64,000 nt of DNA from Virgibacillus proomii (GTDB taxonomy: Bacteria > Bacillota > Bacilli > Bacillales > Amphibacillaceae). Numbering within the stretch: position 1 is the stretch's first letter; each line of letters begins with the position of its first letter. The translations under genes and the position numbers were made by a program. Positions 24,265-33,121 of the stretch are shown here, one piece after another. Below the pieces are notes generated by a model. That model was not told the DNA's origin and ran no database searches. It saw only the letters and a program-made list of their open reading frames with translations. Location: NCBI RefSeq assembly GCF_900162615.1, contig NZ_FUFN01000009.1, positions 169,176-233,175 on the forward strand. Direction: 5' to 3'.

Positions 24265-24744
24265 ATGAAAAAAGTAATAAAGATGATTTTTGGTATTAGT
24301 TTCATATTTTATTTATTAGCACTGGTAATGCTGTTGTTTGTAGGTGTTATGTTTGTGGGAATTAGAGGTCATATATGGACAGACTTATCGTTAATAGAGT
24401 ATATAAGGAATTCTTCAAATTTCGTTCCATTTAAAACTATTAGTACATATATAACGGCAATGTTCGACGGAAGTTTAAATATAGCTATACCTATAAAGAA
24501 CCTCCTTGGTAACTTAATTATGTTTTTACCAATGGGAATTTACCTACCTTACTATATAAAAAAGATAAATAAGGTTGGTGGATTTATTCTCTTGATGATT
24601 ATATTGTTATTAGTTATTGAAGTAACACAATTAGTTACAAGAAGAGGAAGTTTTGATATTGATGATTTTATACTAAATATGGTAGGTGCTTTGATAGGTT
24701 TTGGTATTTGGAAAACAAAAATAGTTCAGAGGTTACTTAAATAG
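24265..24744 (+). CDS. VanZ-like membrane protein
   Basis: 159 residues with four transmembrane helices. The conserved VanZ features are NFVPFKTI near residue 50, LLGNLIMFLPMGIYLP, EVTQLVTRRGSFDIDDFILNMVGALIG. The acidic DIDD between the last two helices is characteristic. VanZ itself gives low-level teicoplanin resistance, but most relatives have no known role. The ATG at 24265 is preferred over the TTG at 24256. A strong terminator follows. Confidence 0.88.
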   Translation: MKKVIKMIFGISFIFYLLALVMLLFVGVMFVGIRGHIWTDLSLIEYIRNSSNFVPFKTISTYITAMFDGSLNIAIPIKNLLGNLIMFLPMGIYLPYYIKKINKVGGFILLMIILLLVIEVTQLVTRRGSFDIDDFILNMVGALIGFGIWKTKIVQRLLK

Positions 24745-24796
24745 CTGTTTCCGACTCTTCAACTAAAAGAGGCATAGTTTAAGTAGCAATGGATTA

Positions 24797-24834
24797 GGAC
24801 CACACATTTTAGACATATCCAAAATGTGTGGTCC
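24797..24834 (+). terminator. Strong terminator after the VanZ-like gene
   Basis: GGACCACACATTTT (24797-24810) pairs perfectly with AAAATGTGTGGTCC (24821-24834), then TTTT. Confidence 0.85.
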
Positions 24835-24840
24835 TTTTAA

Positions 24841-25387
24841 TATCAAATATTTTACTTAGATAACCTAAATATAACATTGGTTGTACCAATATATGGATGA
24901 CTGTGATGGTGATGGTATGGTTGGCGAGTAAGCCCCAGAATGAAAAAATAAATAGGAAAGGGAAGAGAGAGTGGATTAAGTTCTGCTCTCTTTTTTATTG
25001 CCAATATTCTCTCCTCATTATGAAAAGGACAAAGAAAAATAGAATAAGAGAATAACAAAAAAAGGAAAAAATCACGGGGCCTATTGTTCTGCACTCAAAG
25101 TTAACTTCAACAAAATGTTAATAACCTATTCGTCTTTCCAGCAAACTATTCTTAATATTTAATCTCTAGGGATCTTCACCAACCTAATCCGTAAAAGAAA
25201 GTAGTGATTTGTTGAAATTGAAATAGGCTGAGCATATTTAGACTCAGCCTGATACAAAATTATCTTTGGGATTAGAAACAGAAATTATTACAAAAAATAC
25301 GATGATGTATAGATTGTGCAAATAAAATATATAAATCCCTTTAACTTTTTACAAGTATATAATTTAATTACTTGTTATAAAAGGTTA
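24841..25387. other. Gene-free spacer left of the Tn7-like region
   Basis: No convincing gene. A GGCTGAG/CTCAGCC hairpin (about 25226-25249) and an ACAAGTA/TACTTGT hairpin (about 25351-25375, minus-strand side of the next gene) are visible. An AGAGAG...CTCTCT stem with a T run lies near 24966-24996. One end of the Tn7-like element could lie here, but no repeated TnsB-type sites could be picked out by eye. Confidence 0.4.
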
Positions 25388-26101
25388 TCATGATGATTTA
25401 ATCAACTCATCTGAAAATAGCAATTTTTTTATTTCTAATAAAAAATATAAATCCTTTTCAAAAGGCCAATCAGAATATATTATTACACCATAATTTTTTG
25501 TAAACATCACATTAATAGGCTGTGTCTCATCTTTAATTTGCCATTCTACGGTAATTGCAGACAACCTACCAAGCTCATTGTAATGATCGAAAATTTCATC
25601 AAAATTAACCCTTCGTCCATACAACCCTACAGCATTAACTTTTCCTTGTATATTATTAAACCATGAACTAACAATTTGAGTGTGACTTAACTTTTTTAAT
25701 AACTTTTTAAATTCCAATTCATGTTGATAAGGTTTAAATCTATCTGGGAAGTGTTGAATCAAGGCCCTCTGCAAACCAATAACATTCTTTTTGGACGTAT
25801 TTAATATCATTATATTTTCATCCTTTTTGTAATAACAATTAAAAGGTCTGTCTCCCCCAACAATACTTTGATGAAGATATTCTGGATCACCCGCCATTCT
25901 TCTTGGTGTTTTATCAACTGTTTCGTGAATCGCCTGTAGGTGTATCCATCCTTCATAATAATCATTTTCAACAACTTTCAAGATAGTGATGGGGTCTGCA
26001 TCAAATTTAGTTCCTTTTATTGTTAGTTGTTGATTTGTATGGAATCCTTCTGGTGGAATGTCTATATATTCAAATTCTACAAAGTAATAGGTTTTGTTCA
26101 A
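25388..26101 (-). CDS. Unknown protein, second gene of a pair beside tniQ
   Basis: 237-residue soluble protein starting MNKTYYFVEFEYIDIPPEGF. No family is recognised. It has a mixed alpha/beta look, a conserved-looking TPRRMAGDPEYLHQSIVGGD and a basic middle (ELEFKKLLKKLSH). The start lies 6 bases after the stop of the membrane protein gene at 26108, so the two are co-translated. They sit just beyond the terminator of the Tn7-like operon, where such elements carry cargo. A defence or other accessory role is possible but not shown. Confidence 0.6.
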   Translation of the reverse strand: MNKTYYFVEFEYIDIPPEGFHTNQQLTIKGTKFDADPITILKVVENDYYEGWIHLQAIHETVDKTPRRMAGDPEYLHQSIVGGDRPFNCYYKKDENIMILNTSKKNVIGLQRALIQHFPDRFKPYQHELEFKKLLKKLSHTQIVSSWFNNIQGKVNAVGLYGRRVNFDEIFDHYNELGRLSAITVEWQIKDETQPINVMFTKNYGVIIYSDWPFEKDLYFLLEIKKLLFSDELIKSS

Positions 26102-26107
26102 TTTTGC

Positions 26108-26923
26108 TTAGCCCCCTGACAAAAATAAATGCTTTTGAATTAGCCGATTCAAAGTATAAAGAGTCTTTGTTTTTAAAGATAATCTATCCTTTGAAACTGT
26201 CACTGTAGCATCATCTTCTATTCCTTTAGAACTTGGTTCTTCTTTATAGCTAAAATTAAATGAAAAGTCTTTAGTCCTTTTTATATCTTTTAAATATAAC
26301 CCTAAATATGGATGATAATCCTTAAAGTAGATTTCAAAATTGAAACTCTCTGTACAATCACCCATTTTGCTTTTCAATTCATTTAATATCGGTATCAATC
26401 TTTCCTCAAGAAGAACATTTGCTTCTACATACGGGGCATGGTATTCGGGGATATAAAATATTATTTCACCTATGGTATCTGCATCAGAATAAACATCATC
26501 ATTGAGATAGGCTCTATATGAACAATGAAAAGTAATTCCGTCAACACTTAAATATATATCTGAATCATTTTCTTTTATAAGAAAGTTATTAACGCCTAGA
26601 TCCTTTAAGAAAGTTTTTAAAGTATTAAATGTATCAATAGAAATTGTTTCTCCTTTATAGTTGCTAGTTATAGACCACGCAACTTGTTTATTTTGCAAAA
26701 TCACTTTACTTTTATATAAAAATTTCTGAAACCTTACAGAAATGTCCTTTAACGTAATAAAAGAACCTATTAAGGAAATAATACTTGTTAAAGTAATATA
26801 CCAATTTTTAATTAACAGCGTATATGTACTTAAAATGAATAAGATAGCTACTACAGCAGCAAGCAATAGTAAAATCCAATAAACAACATTAATATATGGT
26901 TTGACAGGTGAGAGCCCTTTCAT
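26108..26923 (-). CDS. Unknown two-helix membrane protein beside tniQ
   Basis: 271 residues. Two N-terminal transmembrane helices (about 10-33 and 38-62, separated by a very short loop) precede a cytosolic domain of about 200 residues containing IKENDSDIYLSVDGITFHC. GGGGAAC lies before the ATG at 26921-26923, which is better supported than the in-frame start at 27007. It forms a tight pair with the soluble protein downstream. A short membrane anchor with a large soluble domain is common among defence effectors, but no motif confirms that here. Confidence 0.6.
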   Translation of the reverse strand: MKGLSPVKPYINVVYWILLLLAAVVAILFILSTYTLLIKNWYITLTSIISLIGSFITLKDISVRFQKFLYKSKVILQNKQVAWSITSNYKGETISIDTFNTLKTFLKDLGVNNFLIKENDSDIYLSVDGITFHCSYRAYLNDDVYSDADTIGEIIFYIPEYHAPYVEANVLLEERLIPILNELKSKMGDCTESFNFEIYFKDYHPYLGLYLKDIKRTKDFSFNFSYKEEPSSKGIEDDATVTVSKDRLSLKTKTLYTLNRLIQKHLFLSGG

Positions 26924-27040
26924 TATAAAGTTCCCCTTTTCTATTAAAAAGATTTGGAAACCAAGCCTATTTATAATTATTCTATACTGAATGTATTTAT
27001 AATTCAATTTATTCTAAGGGATTACTTTGTAAACTTAAAT

Positions 27041-27077
27041 AAAAAAATAAAGCTATTAATGCTAGCTTTATTTTTTT
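27041..27077. terminator. Terminator closing the tns operon
   Basis: A 15-bp perfect stem (27041-27055 with 27063-27077) has A/T runs on both outer sides, so it works in either direction. It ends at the tniQ stop codon. Confidence 0.85.
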
Positions 27078-28591
27078 TACATTCTATCTAATTCTATTAA
27101 TATTAATTTCCTTATTACTTTATTGCTCCCACCAAAACCAGCATACAACTGAACCTTATATGGTGTTAGCACACCATTATTTTCAATTATTTCATCAATT
27201 GCCCACTTGATTTTTCTAATTCTAAATTCATCTATATCTTCTTTCACTTCTTTTAGATAGCGTTGTGTTCTTACTAACTTTTTATTATGAAACCACGATC
27301 CTAAACCCAATGTATTTCTTATGCTCGAAGGCGTAATTCTTATTGGTTTACCTTCTCTATGTAAAATAATTTCAACAGCTTCTTTAGCAAGTCTTAAACA
27401 TTCTTCATCTCTTTTATCCCAATCAATAACGGCCGATTTCTTTTTACCCAAAGCTGCTTTTGGCGTTACTTTATTGTACCAATCTCTATCATATCTATAA
27501 ATCCAAGTATGTAGCCCTTTCCCCTTTTCTTTTAGTTGACTTCTATTTGCATTCGGATTTTCTGCAATTAATTGTAACCACTTTTTCCTTCGCTTTTGAA
27601 TATCAAAAGTCGGATTGTATTGGACTTGCACTGACTTCTTCCCAATAACCTTTTTATTTTCAAAGAGATCATCTATTTCTACTCCTAAGAATTGCAAGAA
27701 CAGTAAGTGTCTTAATGGACTTCTATTTCTATTGTTATGCCTTACAAATAACCGAAGCCAATTAGAAGGACTATCTGGATCAACACTGCTCTGCATCATT
27801 TCTAAATACTGCTTCGGGTAAAAGTGCATGAACCGTTCTTGTAAATCCTTCATATATAAACTTCCATTTTTAGAAGCTAATCTTCTTTCCCTTAATCTAT
27901 CAATGTAATAATCAATAATATAAGATAATTCTTTCCTAGGAAAGTTTCCATTCAGTAACACTTCAGCATTATGAGTATATTTAAGATTTAATGATTTTAT
28001 AGTGCATGGATATTTATCTTCTAATAACTCTGCATTACAAACCCGTTCATCTGCACATATAAAATCAATACCAGTTCCGGTACTTAAAACAGAACTTTCT
28101 TTTAAAAGAACATGATGCTTAGAGCAATAAAAGACTCCAATTATTTGGTGATTAGTACGCCAATAGCTTTCACCTAATGTTTCTAAATCCTCTTGATAAC
28201 AAACTGGACAATACCTTAAATAACTCAATTGACGTACCTTACTTCCACCAAAACCTAATCGCTGCTCAATGTTTAACTTGGATCCGTTTCTTCCATCTTC
28301 CATTGTCTGATAAATTAATTTTGTCTTTTCCCCAGAAAGAAAGGATGTATAAAATCGAAAAGTGGTGTGCTTTTCAATTATTTCTTTTTCTGCTATCTTT
28401 GATGATGGAGGAAGATTCCTAATGAAATCTTTAATATAAAGTGGAAAATTAGAAGAAGTGATAACGATATATCGACCAAATAAATCTTCAATTAATGCTC
28501 TTCCGCTAACCATCCCGCACTTTGTACGGTAACGAGCGATCACTGAATAAAAAAGTTCATTCTCATACAACTCTGGAAGAAAGTTAATCAT
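27077..28591 (-). CDS. tniQ: TniQ/TnsD target-selection protein
   Basis: 504-residue TniQ-family protein. The N-terminal part starts LPELYENELFYSVIARY (the LPxPxxxELLYSxLAR-type opening). A zinc finger has YCPVCYQEDLETLG (Cys128, Cys131) and FYCSKHHVLL (Cys156, His159). The long C-terminal region contains repeated helix-turn-helix-like segments (RKKWLQLIAENPNANRSQL, RDWYNKVTPK). This length is typical of TnsD, which binds a fixed chromosomal target, rather than the short TniQ of CRISPR-associated elements. It overlaps the tnsC stop by 4 bases. The attachment site is unknown. Confidence 0.92.
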   Translation of the reverse strand: MINFLPELYENELFYSVIARYRTKCGMVSGRALIEDLFGRYIVITSSNFPLYIKDFIRNLPPSSKIAEKEIIEKHTTFRFYTSFLSGEKTKLIYQTMEDGRNGSKLNIEQRLGFGGSKVRQLSYLRYCPVCYQEDLETLGESYWRTNHQIIGVFYCSKHHVLLKESSVLSTGTGIDFICADERVCNAELLEDKYPCTIKSLNLKYTHNAEVLLNGNFPRKELSYIIDYYIDRLRERRLASKNGSLYMKDLQERFMHFYPKQYLEMMQSSVDPDSPSNWLRLFVRHNNRNRSPLRHLLFLQFLGVEIDDLFENKKVIGKKSVQVQYNPTFDIQKRRKKWLQLIAENPNANRSQLKEKGKGLHTWIYRYDRDWYNKVTPKAALGKKKSAVIDWDKRDEECLRLAKEAVEIILHREGKPIRITPSSIRNTLGLGSWFHNKKLVRTQRYLKEVKEDIDEFRIRKIKWAIDEIIENNGVLTPYKVQLYAGFGGSNKVIRKLILIELDRM

Positions 28592-30078
28592 AGTTGCTTC
28601 ATCTCAATCCACTTAGAAGCATCCTCAATATAACCTTTTTCGAAAAGCATTTGATATGGTGATTTTTCTTCTTCTTTTCCTTGTTGAAGTAAATAACGTA
28701 AATCATTTTCATTATATTCGTTACGTTTGGTTTTCTTCTTGGGTTTCTCAACCTTCTCAATTGCTTTTACCTCATCTACCTTTTTCCTTCTTACCGGTTC
28801 TTCTCTTTTAACTTCGCTTCTTTTCCTTATGTTAGCACCTTCTAATTCAATCTTCCTTATATCTTCATATTTAGCAATTTTATGTGGATTACCAGAACGG
28901 ATAGCATCCAACATAGGTTGAAGCAACCTAAACTTTTCCTTTGCTACCTTCCTTATTAGATTTATGGTAAGTTCTTCTTTTCCGCTTTCTATTGCCTCCT
29001 GTTGTGAATATACAAATAGCTTTATCACCAGATCCGATATACCCTGAGTCTCTTCATAAATTACCTTTCCAAACTCCTCATTATAGTGTACGAAATTCCG
29101 TGTCCATTGATATTTCCATACAGACTCCAGCAAAAAGGAAAATTCATTGCCATACTTCATATTGTTATAGATAATTTCAGCGTTTCCTGTTAAACGTCTT
29201 GTCATTCGTAATTCCTTTCCAAACAAATCATACGCACCTGGGGTTCCAATTAGACAAAGGTTAATACCGGTATTTATAAGGTAGACGAAGAAATTCATAA
29301 TTTGGTCTGCACCACGTTTTTTTATATTCTGTGTTTCATCTATAACTAGGAGACCCAGTCCTATATTGTGTGCTACCTGACTGATTAAAGGGAGCATACT
29401 ATCTACGGACATATTTCTTGAAACATACTTCTTATAATTATTTGTACCAAGCAATTCATCAACTTTCATAAAAAATTGTAAGCACAATGCTTTGAGGCTT
29501 GAATTACTCGGGGCTTCTAGCTTCAACCAAACCAATTGGATTTGGTTAAAATGAGTTCCTTTATATTCATTGTGTATGATTACTTGTGGGATATTACTAA
29601 GAACTCTATTAATTGTTGTCGTCTTACCCATACCTGAAAATCCAATGAATGTCCCACAGGATGAAGTAGTTCTGAAATTTTGCCTACTATTTATTTCATA
29701 GGAACGATTAATTATTTGCTTTCCAGACTCATTAATATACTTTTTATAGTTCTTATCAAAAGGATTTCTAGCCAAATAACCCTGTAGAATCAATGTATGG
29801 ATCATATTCCAGACTTCAATATGTACAGGAAGAGGAGTGTAAAGTTGGAACAATCGGTTAACCATATGCAGACGATAAATACTTTCTGCGTGTTTTTCTT
29901 CCTCCTTGTAGATTGGTCTAACCATGAGCTTTCTAATGATTGCTGCCTTATCTAATAAAGGAGGAAGTGCCTGAATTAACGGATTTTGATTAAATTCTTC
30001 TAACGGGAATTCCTTATATTCTGCCTGTACAGCCTCCATTCCATTTGGTAGAAATATAGTCTTATTCAATATCATCAT
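28588..30078 (-). CDS. tnsC: TnsC-like AAA+ transposition ATPase
   Basis: 496-residue AAA+ regulator linking target recognition to the transposase. Walker A is GFSGMGKTT (residues 146-154) and Walker B is LLVIDETQNI (243-252). Sensor 1 lies in NLCLIGTPGAYDLF and an Arg finger region in RMTRRLTGNAE. The C-terminal tail is long and Lys/Glu-rich. The start overlaps the end of tnsB by 17 bases and the stop overlaps tniQ by 4, so translation is coupled. Confidence 0.93.
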   Translation of the reverse strand: MMILNKTIFLPNGMEAVQAEYKEFPLEEFNQNPLIQALPPLLDKAAIIRKLMVRPIYKEEEKHAESIYRLHMVNRLFQLYTPLPVHIEVWNMIHTLILQGYLARNPFDKNYKKYINESGKQIINRSYEINSRQNFRTTSSCGTFIGFSGMGKTTTINRVLSNIPQVIIHNEYKGTHFNQIQLVWLKLEAPSNSSLKALCLQFFMKVDELLGTNNYKKYVSRNMSVDSMLPLISQVAHNIGLGLLVIDETQNIKKRGADQIMNFFVYLINTGINLCLIGTPGAYDLFGKELRMTRRLTGNAEIIYNNMKYGNEFSFLLESVWKYQWTRNFVHYNEEFGKVIYEETQGISDLVIKLFVYSQQEAIESGKEELTINLIRKVAKEKFRLLQPMLDAIRSGNPHKIAKYEDIRKIELEGANIRKRSEVKREEPVRRKKVDEVKAIEKVEKPKKKTKRNEYNENDLRYLLQQGKEEEKSPYQMLFEKGYIEDASKWIEMKQL

Positions 30079-32203
30079 CCCAATCTAACTTTTGTATTGC
30101 CCTAAACAAATCAAGTTCACCATCTTGCTTCATATTATTTTCAGTTGGTACTATAAAGGCTTCGACTACTTCTTCCTTATCTTTCTTCAATTCTCGCTGT
30201 AGTTCCCTTTCTTCCCGTTGATTTTCCCTAATCCCTCTTAATCGTTCAGTCTTACTTAAAGTTTCATCCCTCTCCTCTTCCGTTTTTCTCTTTCCTTGTC
30301 CAACAATTGTTTGAATATCCTCAAACAACTTCATCTTTTCCTTTAATTCTCGTTCCTTGCTTTTTTCATCCAAGGCTCCCTCATGTTTAATTATCTGTTC
30401 TATTTCATAGATTCCTTTGTGCTCATACTTAGTTAGATGTTCGAGAAGACTTAACTTATGAAACTCTCCATCTTCATTTATTGTATATATATCTGATAAA
30501 TCTCTCGGATCGTACCATATCTTTATTTTTTTTCTTCCATTTATCCGAGCCAACTGGTACCAATTATTTTTCAATGAATAATCAGAAGCATATAGCATTT
30601 TCTTATACCTAACTCCACGTGATGTAATGGATGCTGTATCAGTAGGTAGCAAGTGCATCTTAACTGTCTGCTCTGGTAATACTCGCAATTGTCCCTTCAT
30701 ATATTTCACACCGTATCCCCATATTTGAGATGGGATTTTCTCAATACCTTGCTCAATCATCTTTTCATCTAACACATACTCACTCAGGACATGGTGATTA
30801 TTATGAAAGAGTACACATTTAATAAGAATTCTTGTAAATTCATCAATAGTAAGATTAGCTTGTAGCCTATATTCTGTTTCTCCTCGTTCTTTTATATTCC
30901 CATTCTGTACAACCCCATCTGCAAAAGGCTTAACCTTTATGTTCAATTGATTAAATGCTTGTTCTATAACTCCTTTGTAATCCGCCCTATATGGTGGGGC
31001 ATTCTGGATTGTTATACCTAAACCTGCAATTGCCTCCTCAATTTGTTTCCCATTTAGCTCACCTCTATCGGCGAAAATTCGTTGAGGAACACAAGCTACA
31101 TTCCATTCATCCTTTTCTAGTGAGATACCATACTGTTTACAATATTCTTCTTTAGGTAACATTGCATTAGCAAGAGCTACCATGGTGCCTGTATAAGAGT
31201 TAAATGACTCAAATGTGACATTCAAGCCCATGATTTTTTTTGAGTAGATATCTATTATGCTAATAACTTGCGGCCTTCCTACAATCAGATTTCGATCAAC
31301 TGAAGAAACTAAATATATGTCAAATTGAGTCGAATCAATTTGCCATAAAGTTCCTGGACCAATTCCTGCATCTTGAGTGGAGTTACCGATGATTGTTCTA
31401 TAGTTTTGAAAGTAATTTCGTGTACCCTTTCTTTCGATTATTTCCTTTTTAGGGTCATTTATTTTATTAAACCAATATAGGAATTGAGTATAAGTAGGTA
31501 GTTCAGAAGAATCCTTTAACATAGGTATCTTTTTGCCTTTACTGTCAGTGTATACCTCTGTAAAGAAGTCTTTTAGAATTAACTCATAAGTTACTCTTAA
31601 TGAATTTTGTCTTTCATTATAATAATAGCGATTTAATCCTGTCATAAAATACTTTTTAATTTTATCGTCAATATTAACTCCTTGCCCTGACTTAGATTTT
31701 CTCGGTCTTCCTCTTTTCTTTTTGCCAGCCTGTCTTGTTTGACCACCAGCCCCACACAAATGAAAATCAGGAAGAAGTGCATTTCGAACCTTGCCACCTT
31801 TCCAATAGCGAACTAAATAATTCTTTACGGTGTTGTAACTAACCTTATAAACTTCTGTAGCCGCCTGAATAGCTTGATTCCTGTATTTAGACTTATAAAT
31901 TAGAGATTCAGAATCTACTTGTTTATGGATAAAATTCACAATCTCCCATGCCCAATCCCTTTTTTCTTTTTCTGCTCTACTCAGCTTTTCTTCTACAACA
32001 CTTCGTATAAATGTTTCATCCTCTAAAATAGTTATTTTTCCATCTTTGTAATCAGCAGTAAGTTCTTCTTTTTTAATTAGAAATGGCCATCTCGTTTTTT
32101 CCATATCTATGGCATATATAATAGAAGAAATTCGTTCATAATATGTAATACGAATTGTTTTTTTATCTTGATACTGTAATAACAAATTCTCCATAATTTG
32201 CAT
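30062..32203 (-). CDS. tnsB: TnsB-like DDE transposase
   Basis: About 713 residues in the Tn7/Mu/Tn552 transposase group. Winged-helix DNA-binding regions (about 75-140, with YKVSYNTVKNYLVRYW) come first. The RNase H core carries the catalytic triad Asp293 in WQIDSTQFD, Asp382 in FADRGELNG and Glu417 in GVIEQAFN (numbering from the longest frame). A beta-barrel and a highly charged C-terminal coil, probably the TnsC contact, follow. The ATG at 32201-32203 with GATGGGTG upstream is preferred over the GTG at 32212. The enzyme performs strand transfer at the 3' ends. Confidence 0.93.
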   Translation of the reverse strand: MQIMENLLLQYQDKKTIRITYYERISSIIYAIDMEKTRWPFLIKKEELTADYKDGKITILEDETFIRSVVEEKLSRAEKEKRDWAWEIVNFIHKQVDSESLIYKSKYRNQAIQAATEVYKVSYNTVKNYLVRYWKGGKVRNALLPDFHLCGAGGQTRQAGKKKRGRPRKSKSGQGVNIDDKIKKYFMTGLNRYYYNERQNSLRVTYELILKDFFTEVYTDSKGKKIPMLKDSSELPTYTQFLYWFNKINDPKKEIIERKGTRNYFQNYRTIIGNSTQDAGIGPGTLWQIDSTQFDIYLVSSVDRNLIVGRPQVISIIDIYSKKIMGLNVTFESFNSYTGTMVALANAMLPKEEYCKQYGISLEKDEWNVACVPQRIFADRGELNGKQIEEAIAGLGITIQNAPPYRADYKGVIEQAFNQLNIKVKPFADGVVQNGNIKERGETEYRLQANLTIDEFTRILIKCVLFHNNHHVLSEYVLDEKMIEQGIEKIPSQIWGYGVKYMKGQLRVLPEQTVKMHLLPTDTASITSRGVRYKKMLYASDYSLKNNWYQLARINGRKKIKIWYDPRDLSDIYTINEDGEFHKLSLLEHLTKYEHKGIYEIEQIIKHEGALDEKSKERELKEKMKLFEDIQTIVGQGKRKTEEERDETLSKTERLRGIRENQREERELQRELKKDKEEVVEAFIVPTENNMKQDGELDLFRAIQKLDWDDDIE

Positions 32204-32217
32204 ATGAATCACCCATC

Positions 32218-33015
32218 TTACTTTAGTAAATCATTAACGGTTAATGATAATTCTATCTTTTTTTCCATATCAATTACTATTTCTTTCATTGCTATCAAAT
32301 AACGGAATAGGAATAACGCAGATCCCTTTTGTAATCCTTCCATCTTGTCGAATAATTTAAGTAACTCTTTTAACGGTAGTTCATCATTCTCAAGAAGGTA
32401 TCTCAGTAAAATTACTGACAACTCTTCTTTATTTAGCTTCCCCTCACTACCTTCTAACATTGTTTCTCTTACCCATTCGATATTTTTTGCTAATTGTCTC
32501 GATAATTGCTTTTCAGTAATTATTTTCCAATCAATACCTTTGTGCTCCCAATATCTTCTTTCAATCTCTAGTCTTTCAAAAGTAATTCTCCGCTTTAATT
32601 CGGTTGTATTTTTGATGGTTCTTGCTAAAAGAAATTCTTTGCCATCCATATCTTTTACAGTCAAAAGAAAATTCGTCGTTAATACATAAGGTTCTTTAGT
32701 CTCCCGATCTGTGAACTTGTCAAAACGTAAATCTTCTTTATCGTCAATTACCTCATTAACATCTAATAGTGGAAAGGACTCTCTTATATCAACAACCTTC
32801 GAGCTAAACTCAAATAAAAGGAAAGCTCTATATTGGTTATCCGATTGAAGGTGGTGAATGCGTCCTGTTTTCAGACCAAAAATTCTTGAAGCCCTGCCTT
32901 TAGAACTGTAATTGTATGTATAGTTCCAAGGGGTATAATCTTTCCCAACTCCCTGACCCCTTCCTTCTTTTATATATCTATGTAACTTTTCTTTGCTCCA
33001 TTGGATTTTAGCCAT
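32218..33015 (-). CDS. tnsA: TnsA-like protein with substituted active site
   Basis: 265 residues, colinear with E. coli TnsA: KEGRGQGVGKDYTPW, TGRIHHLQSD, VVDIRESFPLL, LERLE/IERRYWEHKGIDW and NIEWV all match. Three catalytic positions are changed. Glu63 of E. coli TnsA aligns with Gln61 (SDNQYRAF), Asp114 with Asn115 (LTTNFLL) and Gln130 with Thr133 (ARTIK). Only the Lys132 equivalent (Lys135) is kept. So 5'-strand cleavage is probably lost while the TnsC-binding C-terminal domain is kept. GGAGGAAGG lies before the ATG at 33013-33015; a T-tailed palindrome precedes it. The alignment was made by eye from memory of the E. coli protein. Confidence 0.85.
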   Translation of the reverse strand: MAKIQWSKEKLHRYIKEGRGQGVGKDYTPWNYTYNYSSKGRASRIFGLKTGRIHHLQSDNQYRAFLLFEFSSKVVDIRESFPLLDVNEVIDDKEDLRFDKFTDRETKEPYVLTTNFLLTVKDMDGKEFLLARTIKNTTELKRRITFERLEIERRYWEHKGIDWKIITEKQLSRQLAKNIEWVRETMLEGSEGKLNKEELSVILLRYLLENDELPLKELLKLFDKMEGLQKGSALFLFRYLIAMKEIVIDMEKKIELSLTVNDLLK

Positions 33016-33030
33016 TATCCTTCCTCCAAT

Positions 33031-33090
33031 AAAAAAATTGACTCCCGGCAAATGAACTTGTTTTTTTTTGAGTTCATTATCGGAAGTCAA
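33031..33090. repeat. Large palindrome between recombinase gene and tnsA
   Basis: The left arm (33038-33060) and right arm (33070-33090) are inverted copies sharing TTGACTNCCG and AATGAACT, separated by nine Ts. On the minus strand it is followed by seven Ts just before the tnsA ribosome site, so it can act as a terminator or attenuator. Its place beside a recombinase gene also fits a recombination (resolution) site. Confidence 0.7.
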
Positions 33091-33121
33091 CTAAGAAAAA
33101 ATATAAAATTTTAAATATCAT

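Noticed and set aside
24852..25094. Minus-strand ORF of 80 codons with a His-rich stretch.
   Set aside because: No ribosome site; the His run comes from a GATGGTGATGGT-type simple repeat on the other strand, and the frame crosses a hairpin.
27077..33015. CRISPR-associated transposon (CAST).
   Set aside because: No cas genes or direct-repeat arrays were seen in the window, and the TniQ protein has the length of a TnsD-type target binder.
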